Of a stretch of 64,000 nucleotides of DNA, positions 1 to 10,387 are shown piece by piece (the first letter of the stretch is position 1; each line of letters opens with the position of its first letter). The stretch spans positions 1 through 64,000 of the forward strand of contig JAATGP010000058.1 in NCBI GenBank assembly GCA_015654635.1, read 5' to 3'. The notes beneath the pieces are model-generated. The model saw only the letters and a program-made list of their open reading frames with translations. It did not search any database and had not been told where the DNA came from. The DNA comes from Alphaproteobacteria bacterium (lineage in GTDB: Bacteria; Pseudomonadota; Alphaproteobacteria; Micropepsales; Micropepsaceae). A program made the translations under genes and the position numbers.

Positions 1-1
1 C

Positions 2-870
<869 letters not shown>

Positions 871-871
<1 letters not shown>

Positions 872-1746
872 TGGCTTCGCTCAAGTCCCTTCGCAATCGC
901 ATCGCTTCGGTTAAGGCGACGCGCAAAATCACCAAGGCCCAGCAGATGGTCGCGGCGGCGCGTTTCCGCCGCGCCCAGGAAGCGGCCCTTGCGGCTCGCC
1001 CCTATGCGGAAAAAATGGGCCAGGTGATTGCGAGCCTTGCCGGAGGGATGAAGGCAAATCCGGGTGCTTCGCCGCTGCTCGGCGGCACCGGCAAGGACGA
1101 CGTGCATCTTGTCATCGTTGCGACCGCCGACCGCGGTCTCTGCGGCGCCTTCAACACCAATATCGTGCGTCTGGCCAAGCAGAAGATCGAAGAGCTGCAG
1201 GCCGCGGGCAAAAAGGTGCTGATCTTCACCATAGGCCGCAAAGGGCGCGAGCAACTGCGCCGCCTTTACGGCCCGCAGATCATCGAAAGCGTTGAATTCA
1301 CCGCCGTCAAACGCATCGGCTTTGCCAATGCCGCCGCCATCGGTCAGCGCGTGCTCGAGCTTTATGGCGAAGGCAAATTCGACGTCGCCACCATCATCTA
1401 TTCGCGCTTTCGCTCGGTCATCAGTCAGATCCCGACGGCTCAACAGTTGATCCCTGCCCCGGTCGAGGAAAACGCCGCCGCCACGCCAGGCGTGGTCTAC
1501 GATTACGAGCCGGACGAAGGCGAAATTCTTGCCGATCTTCTGCCGCGCAATGTCAGTGTGCAGATCTTCCGCGCCCTCTTGGAAAATGTTGCCGGCGAAT
1601 TCGGCTCCAAAATGACGGCGATGGATGGTGCCACACGCAATGCCGGTGAAGTCATCGACAAGCTGACGCTGCTCTACAACCGCACGCGCCAGGCTCAGAT
1701 CACCAAAGAACTGATCGAAATCATCTCGGGCGCAGAAGCGCTCTAA
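871..1746 (+). CDS. atpG: ATP synthase F1 subunit gamma
   Basis: Gamma is the central rotor shaft of F1, linking the catalytic head to the c-ring. The 291-residue product has the two conserved terminal helices: the N-terminal [20 protein letters not shown] region and a C-terminal region ending in [14 protein letters not shown]. The conserved DRGLCGAFN motif follows the first helix. Length is normal for the family. The start overlaps the atpA stop by one base. The gene is followed after 15 bases by ohr rather than by atpD, which is unusual. Confidence 0.97.
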
Positions 1747-1761
1747 CCCAGGAGAACGGTC

Positions 1762-2166
1762 ATGGCTTACACCACGAAAGCGATCTCTAAAGGTGGCCGT
1801 GCTGGCCGCTCCGCCATCGAAGGCGGCACTCTGGCTCTGGCCATGAGTTTCCCCAAGGAGCTTGGCGGCGACGGCGACGCCCACAATCCCGAGCAGCTTT
1901 TTGCCATCGGCTGGGCAGCTTGTTTCAATCAGGCGGTTATCGTGCTGGCCAAAAAGCACGGCATCGATCCGGCTGCCGCCCAGGTCGGCGTGGCGGTGAC
2001 GCTGAACATCAATGACGGCGCCTTCTCACTTGCCGCTGATATCACGCTTAAGGTCCCCGGCGCCGACAAGGCCGCCGTCCAGGCCCTCCTCGCAGATGCC
2101 CATTCCATCTGCCCCTATTCCAAAGCGACAAACGGCAACGTCCCGGTCACTTTGACAGTGCTTTGA
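1762..2166 (+). CDS. ohr: organic hydroperoxide resistance protein (Ohr/OsmC family)
   Basis: This is a thiol peroxidase that reduces organic and fatty-acid hydroperoxides in the cytoplasm. The 134-residue length matches Ohr. The two redox cysteines are visible: C54 in NPEQLFAIGWAACF and C117 in ICPYSKATNGNV, the two Ohr signature blocks. It has its own Shine-Dalgarno (AGGAG, bases 1750-1754) and lies only 15 bases after atpG, so it is probably co-transcribed with the ATP synthase genes. Its place inside the atp operon is odd; family identity is clear, and Ohr rather than OsmC is favoured by length and motifs. Confidence 0.93.
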   Translation: MAYTTKAISKGGRAGRSAIEGGTLALAMSFPKELGGDGDAHNPEQLFAIGWAACFNQAVIVLAKKHGIDPAAAQVGVAVTLNINDGAFSLAADITLKVPGADKAAVQALLADAHSICPYSKATNGNVPVTLTVL

Positions 2167-2218
2167 GCCACTTAACGCATACAGTTTAAAACGGAGGCAA
2201 GTAGGATAAGATAGCGTT

Positions 2219-2413
2219 ATGACCGAAGAGACCGAAAACATCGTTTTGGAGATATTGCGCAAGGTGCGCAACTCTCAGGAACGTATGGAGCAAGGCATCT
2301 CGGATTTGAAAATCCGCATGTCCTCGGTTGAGACGATGTTGGGCCAGCAACTCATCCAGTTTGCCACGCTTAACACGCGCATCGAACAGCGTCTCGATTT
2401 GGTCAACGTCTGA
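2219..2413 (+). CDS. small coiled-coil protein of unknown function
   Basis: A 64-residue acidic/amphipathic protein predicted to be almost entirely helical. Heptad-like hydrophobic spacing (I/L/V/M) runs from about residue 8 to 60, consistent with a coiled coil. It has no signal peptide or membrane segment. It sits between ohr and atpD in the same direction, 52 bases after ohr and 72 before atpD. Similar short proteins that begin with an MTEETEN-like N-terminus are, to my recollection, widespread in alphaproteobacteria, but I know no assigned function. No link with ATP synthase is shown beyond location. Confidence 0.7.
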   Translation: MTEETENIVLEILRKVRNSQERMEQGISDLKIRMSSVETMLGQQLIQFATLNTRIEQRLDLVNV

Positions 2414-3928
<1,515 letters not shown>

Positions 3929-3937
3929 GTCTAACTG

Positions 3938-3965
3938 TCATGGCCGCCTTAAGCGGCGGCCATGA
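3938..3965. repeat. perfect 11-bp hairpin between atpD and atpC
   Basis: The arms TCATGGCCGCC (3938-3948) and GGCGGCCATGA (3955-3965) are perfectly complementary around a six-base loop. There is no T tract, so it is not a simple terminator. The core CATGGCCG resembles the arms of the element at 38025-38108. It may stabilise or process the mRNA so that the epsilon subunit is made at a different level from beta, or it may simply be a dispersed palindrome. Confidence 0.85.
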
Positions 3966-4005
3966 TGGGTTAAGTAGAACAAGCTCTGCCTGGGACCGAA
4001 CAAAA

Positions 4006-4398
4006 ATGGCTGACAAGATTTCCTTCGACCTCGTTTCTCCCGAAAGGCTCCTCCTCTCCGAGGAAGCCGAGATGATCACCATTCCGGGAACCGAGGGCGA
4101 GATGGGCGTCATGGCCGGTCATGCTCCCGTCCTGACCACCCTCAAGCCCGGCATCGTCACCGTGAGTGGCCCCGCGACCGAGCGCTTTGTCGTGCTCGGC
4201 GGCTTTGCCGAAATCAACGCGACGAAGCTCACCATCTTGGCCGAAGAAGCCATTCCGCTCGCTGACTTTGATGCGGCGGCGCTCGACCTTCGTATTGGCC
4301 AGGCCAGTGAAAGCCTTGCCCTGGCGAAATCGGATACTGAGAAATCTGCCAGGCAGTTCTACCTCGATAACCTGCAGCAGTTGCGTCACGCGATTTGA
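4006..4398 (+). CDS. atpC: ATP synthase F1 subunit epsilon
   Basis: Epsilon is the small inhibitory and coupling subunit of F1, bound to gamma. The 130-residue product begins with the typical N-terminal beta-sandwich (ISFDLVSPERLLLSEE) and has the conserved TIPGTEGEMGVMAGHAPV block at about residues 26-43. The C-terminal helix region is present. I chose ATG 4006 over an upstream in-frame ATG at 3940 because the extra 22 residues do not match the family and overlap the hairpin. A strong terminator follows, so this is the operon end. Confidence 0.96.
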   Translation: MADKISFDLVSPERLLLSEEAEMITIPGTEGEMGVMAGHAPVLTTLKPGIVTVSGPATERFVVLGGFAEINATKLTILAEEAIPLADFDAAALDLRIGQASESLALAKSDTEKSARQFYLDNLQQLRHAI

Positions 4399-4425
4399 AA
4401 GTGGCCGGTCTCGCTTCTTGAACAC

Positions 4426-4460
4426 AAAGCCTCGCGGCGTCCCCGCGGGGCTTTTGTTTG
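4426..4460 (+). terminator. rho-independent terminator of the atp operon
   Basis: A 12-bp stem with one G-T wobble (AAAGCCTCGCGG against CCGCGGGGCTTT) and a five-base loop is followed by TTTTGTTTG. It lies 27 bases after the atpC stop. Confidence 0.9.
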
Positions 4461-4617
4461 TGTATCCCGGCGCGTCCGCATGTTTCCCTAGCGGGAATGA
4501 TGCGCGATCCGCGCCACGCCGTGTGATTGTTATTACACAATCGGGAACACTGGAGTTTCGTACGGGTTTTACCCTTGTTATAGTTGGCCGCAATGGGCGC
4601 AATTGAGGCAGGCGGGC

Positions 4618-5478
4618 ATGGTACTACCAGTTTACAAGCAGGGTTGGTCCCCTGAAGATATTGCGTGGTCGCAATTTGACCGGTCTAGGGCCGAGCCCTG
4701 GATGGTGGAAGCGATCAAATCCGCTGCTCTGGTGGAATACAACGCCCCCGATTATGTCTCTTATCTGAAGCGCGTCTTTCCCGACCCTGCTTTTCACCCG
4801 GTTATCGAGCAATGGGGCGCGGAAGAAACCCAGCACGGCAGAGTGCTTGGCCGCTGGGCCGAAATGGCCGATCCCAGCTTTAAGCTTGAGGAGGCCGTGG
4901 CCCGTTTCCGCGCCGGCTACCGTCCGGCTCATTTCGCCGGCAATGAAGAGGCCTCCATTCGGGGCTCACGTCGCGGCGAGCTGATCGCCCGTTGTGTGGT
5001 CGAAAGCGGCACCTCCTCCTATTACACCGCCATCAAAGACGCCACGGCAGAACCCGTGCTGCAGGAAATTGCCGGGCGCATCGCCGCCGACGAATACCGC
5101 CATTACAAGCTTTTTTACGAAACGCAGAAAATCCAGCCGGAGCCCGCTCTGTCCTTCTGGAAGAAGGTGCGCATTGCCATCGGACGCATGACGGAATCCG
5201 ACGACGACGAGATCTGCTATTCGCATTACTGCGCTATCGTTCCGGCAGATCAGGTCACGGCCAAACCGTATGACCGCCGCGCCTATGGCAAAAATCTGTT
5301 TGGCCATACTTTGCGCATCTATCGCCGCCGGCACGTGCAAAAGGTGATTCAGATGGTGGCCAAAGCGGTGGGCGCCGATCCGCAAGGCACAGTGGTGAAG
5401 TTTCTGGGCTCGACGGCGTGGCGAGTCTTGCGCCTGCGCGCCAGCATGGCGGGCATCGCGCAGAAAGCTGCGGCTTGA
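4618..5478 (+). CDS. ferritin-like diiron protein of unknown substrate
   Basis: A 286-residue protein with the four-helix diiron pattern. A carboxylate in VEYNAPDY and an ExxH in EETQHGR form one half-site; a Glu in CVVESGTSSYY and ExxH in DEYRHYKLF form the other. All ligands of an acyl-ACP desaturase/rubrerythrin-like centre are thus visible, so oxygen-dependent oxidation is plausible, but the substrate is unknown. ATG 4618 is preferred to TTG 4603 because GAGGCAGGCGGGC immediately precedes it. It stands alone after the atp terminator. The C-terminal third is basic. Confidence 0.8.
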   Translation: MVLPVYKQGWSPEDIAWSQFDRSRAEPWMVEAIKSAALVEYNAPDYVSYLKRVFPDPAFHPVIEQWGAEETQHGRVLGRWAEMADPSFKLEEAVARFRAGYRPAHFAGNEEASIRGSRRGELIARCVVESGTSSYYTAIKDATAEPVLQEIAGRIAADEYRHYKLFYETQKIQPEPALSFWKKVRIAIGRMTESDDDEICYSHYCAIVPADQVTAKPYDRRAYGKNLFGHTLRIYRRRHVQKVIQMVAKAVGADPQGTVVKFLGSTAWRVLRLRASMAGIAQKAAA

Positions 5479-5483
5479 CTGGC

Positions 5484-5783
5484 TTAGAACTTTGATCTGC
5501 CGCCGCCTTTGACGTCGCGCCGGAAACGCTCGGAGGCCGAGATAAGACCGGCCTCTTCCGCTTGCGCCCGCCTCTCCGCGCGCCGCTGCCGAATGAGTGC
5601 AACACCAGCCACCACACTGAACGTGACGCTGTTGAAGAGGATCAGCGCCACCGGAAACCAGCGCGCCTGCACCGTCTGCCAAAAGCCCGCGCTGCCGAGC
5701 AACCAGTGGACCGCAAGCAGAGCGACGCCAAAGATTGCCGCACAGACGAGAACCGCCAAGGCAAGAGCGCTAGCGCGCGCCAT
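5484..5783 (-). CDS. small two-helix membrane protein downstream of sdhB
   Basis: A 99-residue protein with two predicted membrane segments (about residues 5-27 and 41-63) and a strongly basic cytoplasmic tail containing RQRRAERR. The start codon lies one base after the sdhB stop, so it is probably translated with sdhB. I do not recognise a family. It is not a known succinate dehydrogenase subunit; a link with complex II assembly would be a guess from position only. Confidence 0.65.
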   Translation of the reverse strand: MARASALALAVLVCAAIFGVALLAVHWLLGSAGFWQTVQARWFPVALILFNSVTFSVVAGVALIRQRRAERRAQAEEAGLISASERFRRDVKGGGRSKF

Positions 5784-5784
5784 A

Positions 5785-6579
5785 TCACACCCCGCGCTTG
5801 ACCAGCATGCGCTTGATATTGCCGATGGCCTCAGCCGGATTGAGGCCTTTGGGGCAGGTATTGGTGCAGTTCATGATGGTGTGGCAGCGGTAGAGCCGGA
5901 AGGGGTCTTCCAGATCGTCCAGCCGTTCCGGGGTCATCTCATCGCGGCTGTCGGCAATCCAGCGGTAGGATTGCAGCAGCGCCGCCGGTCCCAGATAGCG
6001 GTCGGAATTCCACCAATAACTCGGGCACGCCGTGGAGCAGGAGGCGCACAGAATGCACTCATAAAGCCCGTCAAGTTTGGCACGTTCTTCCGGCGACTGC
6101 TTCCACTCAGATTCCGGCTCTGCCGTCTTGGTCTGCAGATAGGGCTTGATGGAGGCGTGCTGGGCATAGAAATGGGTCAAATCCGGTACCAGATCTTTCA
6201 CCACCGGCAGATGCGGCAACGGATAGACCTTCACCGGCCCGGAGATGTCCGTAATCGCCTTGGTGCAGGCCAGGGTGTTACCGCCATCGATATTCATCGA
6301 GCAGGAGCCGCACACGCCCTCGCGGCAGGAACGCCGGAAGGTCAGTGTCGGATCGACCTCGTTTTTGATCTTGACCAAGGCGTCCAGCACCATCGGCCCG
6401 CAGTTTTCGAGGTCGACAATGTAGGTATCGATGCGCGGATTGCCGCCTTCCGCCGGATCATAGCGGTAGACCCTGAATTCCTTGGTGCGTTTGGCTTTCT
6501 TGCCGTTGGGCGCCTTTGGTCCCTCCCACGTCTTGCCTTTCTCCGGCTTGGAGCCTTTGGGCAACGTGAACTGGACCAT
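5785..6579 (-). CDS. sdhB: succinate dehydrogenase iron-sulfur subunit
   Basis: SdhB passes electrons from the flavoprotein SdhA to the membrane anchor of complex II. In the 264-residue product the [2Fe-2S] ligands are C85, C90, C93 and C105; C175, C178, C181, C185 and C232, C238, C242 supply the [4Fe-4S] and [3Fe-4S] clusters. ATG 6579 is chosen over GTG 6609 because GGAG stands ten bases before it. The gene is on the opposite strand to sdhCDA and about 5.4 kb away, unlike the usual sdhCDAB order. It follows a HAD phosphatase gene by 83 bases. Confidence 0.97.
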   Translation of the reverse strand: MVQFTLPKGSKPEKGKTWEGPKAPNGKKAKRTKEFRVYRYDPAEGGNPRIDTYIVDLENCGPMVLDALVKIKNEVDPTLTFRRSCREGVCGSCSMNIDGGNTLACTKAITDISGPVKVYPLPHLPVVKDLVPDLTHFYAQHASIKPYLQTKTAEPESEWKQSPEERAKLDGLYECILCASCSTACPSYWWNSDRYLGPAALLQSYRWIADSRDEMTPERLDDLEDPFRLYRCHTIMNCTNTCPKGLNPAEAIGNIKRMLVKRGV

Positions 6580-6662
6580 GGGATTCTCCGGGACAGAGCG
6601 GTGTGACACCTTGGCTTAGCAAAGCCCGCACATTGCCGCAACAATGGCGCGCAGCGAAGTTA

Positions 6663-7289
6663 CTATGGCTGGGGAAGCAATTTCACGCCGCGCGCGAGCA
6701 GATCGCGGCGCAGCGTATCGGCATCGGTGAAGACCACGCCGGCAAGCCCCGCCTTGGCCGCACCCTCGATATTTTCTGTCCGGTCATCGACGAAAAAGAG
6801 ATTTTCCCGCGGGATGGGGATACAGCCCAGGGCTATGGCGAAGAGGCGAGCGTCCGGCTTGGTGACCCCATGCTCACCCGAAAGTACAATCTCGTTGAAC
6901 AGATCGAAGGCCGGATAGGCATGGCGCACCCGGGAAAAGGTCTCGCAATGCCAGTTCGACAGCGCGAACAAATCCAGGCCCGCCACCTTCAACGCCCGCA
7001 TCAATTCGGTGGTGCCGGGAATGGCGCCGCCAATCATCTCGATCCAGCGCCCGTAATAGGCTCGGATTTCACGCGCCCACTCGGGATATTGCGCCACGCG
7101 CTCGGCGGTGGCGGCCATCAGATCGCGGCCCGCGTCCTGACGCCCATTCCATTCGGCTGTGCAGATCGTGGCGAGAAAATTGGCGGCCTTGACGTCGTCG
7201 CCCTCAAACACCTTGCTGTAGAGATGCATCGGGTTCCAGTCGATTACGACCCCGCCGAGGTCGAAAACGACGCCTTTTATCTCGCCCAC
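6663..7289 (-). CDS. HAD superfamily (subfamily IA) phosphatase
   Basis: A 208-residue cytoplasmic haloacid dehalogenase-type hydrolase, probably a sugar- or nucleotide-phosphate phosphatase similar to YihX. Motif I is FDLGG at residues 9-13, motif II is ALSNWH, motif III is the Lys in GVTKPD, and motif IV is FFVDD. The start is taken as GTG 7289, which has GGGAG six bases upstream and gives the MGEIKGVVFDLGG N-terminus; the longer reading frame from 7373 lacks homologous features. It lies between a PAS-domain gene and sdhB on the same strand. Substrate cannot be told from the sequence. Confidence 0.88.
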   Translation of the reverse strand: MGEIKGVVFDLGGVVIDWNPMHLYSKVFEGDDVKAANFLATICTAEWNGRQDAGRDLMAATAERVAQYPEWAREIRAYYGRWIEMIGGAIPGTTELMRALKVAGLDLFALSNWHCETFSRVRHAYPAFDLFNEIVLSGEHGVTKPDARLFAIALGCIPIPRENLFFVDDRTENIEGAAKAGLAGVVFTDADTLRRDLLARGVKLLPQP

Positions 7290-7373
7290 ACCAAACTCCC
7301 ATGCACTGTCAGCAGAGGGCCGACTTAGCACGTGCCTCCGGCCACGGCTATTCTTTATGGTGTCGGCGCGCAC

Positions 7374-7898
7374 TTACGCATCGATGCGCGAAAAATGCTG
7401 GCCGAATGTCACAAGATGATCGACACGATCATCTGTCACGCCGAAGGGCAAGCACACCGTGGCCGAATGGGTGAAATTGAGTTCGGCTTTTTCGCCCCCC
7501 ACCTTGACGCAGACGGCCAGCGGCTCACCGGACAGCGCCACCTTGCGGTACAGGGCGCTCCAGCGTGTTACCGAATAGGGCAAATCGACTGCGATCTCGG
7601 ACATGCGCCGGTTGATCAACGGCGCGCGGTAACAGCGGGCAACTTCATCACCGACCACTTTCAAGAGAAAATCGTTGGCATCGTCGAGCACTTTTACGAA
7701 CACCACATGCTTGAGAAGACTCGAAAGATCGCGCAGCCGGATATCGTCGCGCGAAGGAAAGGCTCTCGTACCGCGCAAGGTTCGCCAATAAGCCACGCCC
7801 TGGCGCAAGACCGGCTGCTCCATCGCTTCGAGCGAGACAATTTCGATTTGCGTCGCCTTGGGAAACTCATTCTGCGCGGACACCGGATGGAGCCTCAT
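7374..7898 (-). CDS. PAS-domain protein (PF07310-type)
   Basis: A 174-residue cytoplasmic protein whose central part (about residues 50-130) resembles the alphaproteobacterial PAS_5 family: a YWRTLRG opening, RDDIRLRDLSSLLKHVVFVKVL, and a VGDEVARCY block. These proteins are stand-alone sensors or adaptors with no known output domain, and none is visible here. Upstream lie a CtrA-like site (7940-7955) and a 16-bp palindrome (7978-7993). It is followed by the HAD gene after 84 bases. The ligand and partner are unknown. Confidence 0.72.
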   Translation of the reverse strand: MRLHPVSAQNEFPKATQIEIVSLEAMEQPVLRQGVAYWRTLRGTRAFPSRDDIRLRDLSSLLKHVVFVKVLDDANDFLLKVVGDEVARCYRAPLINRRMSEIAVDLPYSVTRWSALYRKVALSGEPLAVCVKVGGEKAELNFTHSATVCLPFGVTDDRVDHLVTFGQHFSRIDA

Positions 7899-7939
7899 CG
7901 GGGCAAGCGATTACGGCCCACACCCTAAGCGGCGGCCCG

Positions 7940-7955
7940 TTAAGACCTGACTAAC
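7940..7955. promoter_or_regulatory. CtrA-like binding site upstream of the PAS gene
   Basis: TTAA-N7-CTAAC differs by one base from the CtrA consensus TTAA-N7-TTAAC. It lies 42 bases before the PAS gene start on the minus strand. Confidence 0.4.
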
Positions 7956-7977
7956 CCGCACACCGGCGCACAATAGC

Positions 7978-7993
7978 TGTACCGATCGGTACA
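7978..7993. promoter_or_regulatory. perfect 16-bp palindrome, operator-like
   Basis: TGTACCGATCGGTACA is a perfect palindrome of the form typical of TetR-family operators. It lies 80 bases upstream of the PAS gene and just after the heparinase-like gene. No TetR-family gene is present nearby. Confidence 0.4.
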
Positions 7994-7998
7994 CAAAA

Positions 7999-9720
7999 CT
8001 AATGAGCCGCGCCGCCGATTTGTTCGATCATCCAACCGATCTCGGCGGTTTCGTTTTTGACCGTGCCGGTGACGACGATCTGTTCGCTGCGCCGCACGGT
8101 ATCACCGCCAAGATAGACGCTCTCTTCGATGCCGATCGAGCCCGTGGCCCGCAACCGCCAGCCCTCACCGCTGGGCAGCTTAAGGACGATATCGCCATTC
8201 TGCGCTGTCGAAACGCGCACGTCGGGATGGATGTGAAAGCGGATGGCGAAATTCAACGTCTCCTTGCGCTCATGCACCGGAATGAGCCGGTCGACGCCCG
8301 TCACCGCCAGACCATGCGGCGACAGCGTTAACTCGCGCTCATGGCGGATGCCGAAGGGATTGAGATAGCCGTCATGGCTGGCCACCACCGTGGTGCCTTT
8401 TTCCGTATCCATGCGGCGGGTTTCGATTTGCACCGGCCCATGCACCAGCCGCGGTCCGAGGCAGCGGCGCACCCAGCCTTCGCGCAGCACCGTGGCGCTC
8501 GAGGTATCGGCCAGTGTCAGCGTCGAATGCGCCGCGGTGGCCCGCAAAGCAGGTTGCCAGCGCCGGTGTCCGCCCAGCAGAGCGGTACCGCAATTGACCA
8601 CGATGCGTTGCACGCCGGCGCCGAATTCAAACGCGAGACAGCCCGCATGGGCCGTCGCCGAATAGGCGCCGCTGGGCGGCGTGCCGCAATCGAGCAGCAC
8701 CATGGTGCGGTTGGCCGACATCCGATGATAGCCGGAATGGCGGGCATAGCCGAAGGGCTGGCCCTTCACATCGTCCCGTTGCAGCAGGGTTTGAATCATT
8801 CGCGGACTGGATTCGCCGCTGCCATTAAAGAGCGCCAGACCACCATCGCCATGGCGGAAAAAACGCACCATGGGCGACATCCGGTCCAACGCCCCCCGCA
8901 CCCCGACCGGCACCGGATAATTGCAAGACCCCAGCGCTTCGAGCACCATGATGAGAAGGCGGTAGACTTCAACCAGGGTCTCCGGCGAGCGGCTGATATG
9001 GCCGCCATCGGGCAGAATTTGCTCCGCCAGCGCCGCTTCCAGCCGCTCGATTCCGGTCTCGACGCGCCGCGACGAGTCGGCCAGGCAAATGCCGGATAAG
9101 GTGAGCGCCGCGGCGGCCTCGATCTGCGGCAAGCCTCGCGGCGCTTCCCCCGCGGTCCGCGCCAGCATCCGCGACTGCTCGCGGAGCGACACGAACACTT
9201 TTGAGCGCCACAACATATCTGAAGCCGTGACGATAAAACGGCCATGGGCAAAAATCGCCATCAAGCGCCGCGCCATCACCTGCGGCAGCCAGGACGGCTC
9301 GGAATATTTGCTGTAGCGTTTCAGCCATTGCGACATCAGATTGGTCGCCAGCGTGCGCGAGGCCTCGCCCCCCGCGGCCGCCAAAGGGCCTAACCAGGAA
9401 AAGCTATGCAGCGCCTCGCCCCACTGCTGTGACACCGGCGGCGCATCGAAGATGGATTTCGCCCCGGCATCGACCATCTCGCCTTCAAATTTGAAGCGGG
9501 CGCGCAGCAGCGCATCGGCCTCTTCCAAATGGCGCGGATGCAAATCCTGCGGCTGGTAATCGATGCGGTCGGTGAGCTGGCCTTTGAGAAAGCGGCGATA
9601 GCCCCAACTCGAGCGATACCAGCGCCGCCAGCCTGCAAAGCGCCGCCACAGACTGACCTTCAGCGCTTCCGGCAGCAAAGCCAGGGGCGGACTTGAACTT
9701 TTTGTCGGGCGGCTTGCCAC
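7999..9720 (-). CDS. heparinase II/III family protein
   Basis: A 573-residue protein of the heparinase II/III-like family: an alpha-helical N-terminal half (about residues 60-330) followed by a beta-sandwich domain (about 340-560) that contains the conserved AHSTLTL block and the FRHGDGGLALFNG block. Such enzymes are polysaccharide lyases or proteins tied to surface polysaccharide synthesis. There is no clear signal peptide; the N-terminus is basic. The GTG start lies one base after the rpe stop, with GAGG five bases before the start codon, so translation is coupled to rpe and to the membrane protein upstream. The substrate is unknown. Confidence 0.85.
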   Translation of the reverse strand: MASRPTKSSSPPLALLPEALKVSLWRRFAGWRRWYRSSWGYRRFLKGQLTDRIDYQPQDLHPRHLEEADALLRARFKFEGEMVDAGAKSIFDAPPVSQQWGEALHSFSWLGPLAAAGGEASRTLATNLMSQWLKRYSKYSEPSWLPQVMARRLMAIFAHGRFIVTASDMLWRSKVFVSLREQSRMLARTAGEAPRGLPQIEAAAALTLSGICLADSSRRVETGIERLEAALAEQILPDGGHISRSPETLVEVYRLLIMVLEALGSCNYPVPVGVRGALDRMSPMVRFFRHGDGGLALFNGSGESSPRMIQTLLQRDDVKGQPFGYARHSGYHRMSANRTMVLLDCGTPPSGAYSATAHAGCLAFEFGAGVQRIVVNCGTALLGGHRRWQPALRATAAHSTLTLADTSSATVLREGWVRRCLGPRLVHGPVQIETRRMDTEKGTTVVASHDGYLNPFGIRHERELTLSPHGLAVTGVDRLIPVHERKETLNFAIRFHIHPDVRVSTAQNGDIVLKLPSGEGWRLRATGSIGIEESVYLGGDTVRRSEQIVVTGTVKNETAEIGWMIEQIGGAAH

Positions 9721-9721
9721 C

Positions 9722-10378
9722 CTAGCCTCGTAAGGCGGCGATGTTGGAGGCGTAGTGTTCCGCTCCCCCGCTGAAAACGGCCGTGCCTGCGACCAGCACC
9801 GTGGCCCCGGCGTCGATCACTTGGCGCGCCGTTTGGACGTTGACCCCGCCATCGACTTCGAGCGCAATCTGGCGTCCGCTCTTGGCGATACGCTCTGCGG
9901 CCGCCTCAATCTTCTTCAGTTGACTGGTAATGAAGCTCTGGCCGCCGAAGCCGGGATTGACCGTCATGATCAAAACCAGATCAACCAAATCCAGCACCGG
10001 ATCGATATGATCGATGGGCGTGCCCGGATTGAGCACGATACCCGGCTTTTTGCCGAGTTTGCGGATCTGTTGCAGCGTGCGATGGATATGGGGGCCCGCT
10101 TCGGGATGGACCGTGATGCCATCGGCGCCCGCCTCCGCAAAGGCCTCCAAAAACAGATCGATGGGCGAGATCATCAAATGCACATCGAAGGGCAATTTGG
10201 TGTGCGGACGCAAGGCTTTGACGATGGGCGGGCCGATGGTGATGTTGGGCACGTAATGGCCGTCCATCACATCGACATGGATCAAATCCGCCCCAGCCTT
10301 GTCCAGCGCCTCGATTTCAGCCCCGAGGCGGGAAAAGTCAGCCGACAGTATCGACGGCGAAATGCGAATATCAGCCAT
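9722..10378 (-). CDS. rpe: ribulose-phosphate 3-epimerase
   Basis: This enzyme interconverts ribulose 5-phosphate and xylulose 5-phosphate in the pentose phosphate pathway. The 218-residue TIM barrel has the metal ligands H34 and D36 in HVDVMDGHYVPN, H67 in DVHLMIS, and the late EVDGGVN and AGTAVF blocks. Length is normal. It is the middle gene of a three-gene minus-strand operon, nine bases after the upstream membrane protein and one base before the heparinase-like gene. Confidence 0.96.
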   Translation of the reverse strand: MADIRISPSILSADFSRLGAEIEALDKAGADLIHVDVMDGHYVPNITIGPPIVKALRPHTKLPFDVHLMISPIDLFLEAFAEAGADGITVHPEAGPHIHRTLQQIRKLGKKPGIVLNPGTPIDHIDPVLDLVDLVLIMTVNPGFGGQSFITSQLKKIEAAAERIAKSGRQIALEVDGGVNVQTARQVIDAGATVLVAGTAVFSGGAEHYASNIAALRG

Positions 10379-10387
10379 AACGAGGCA

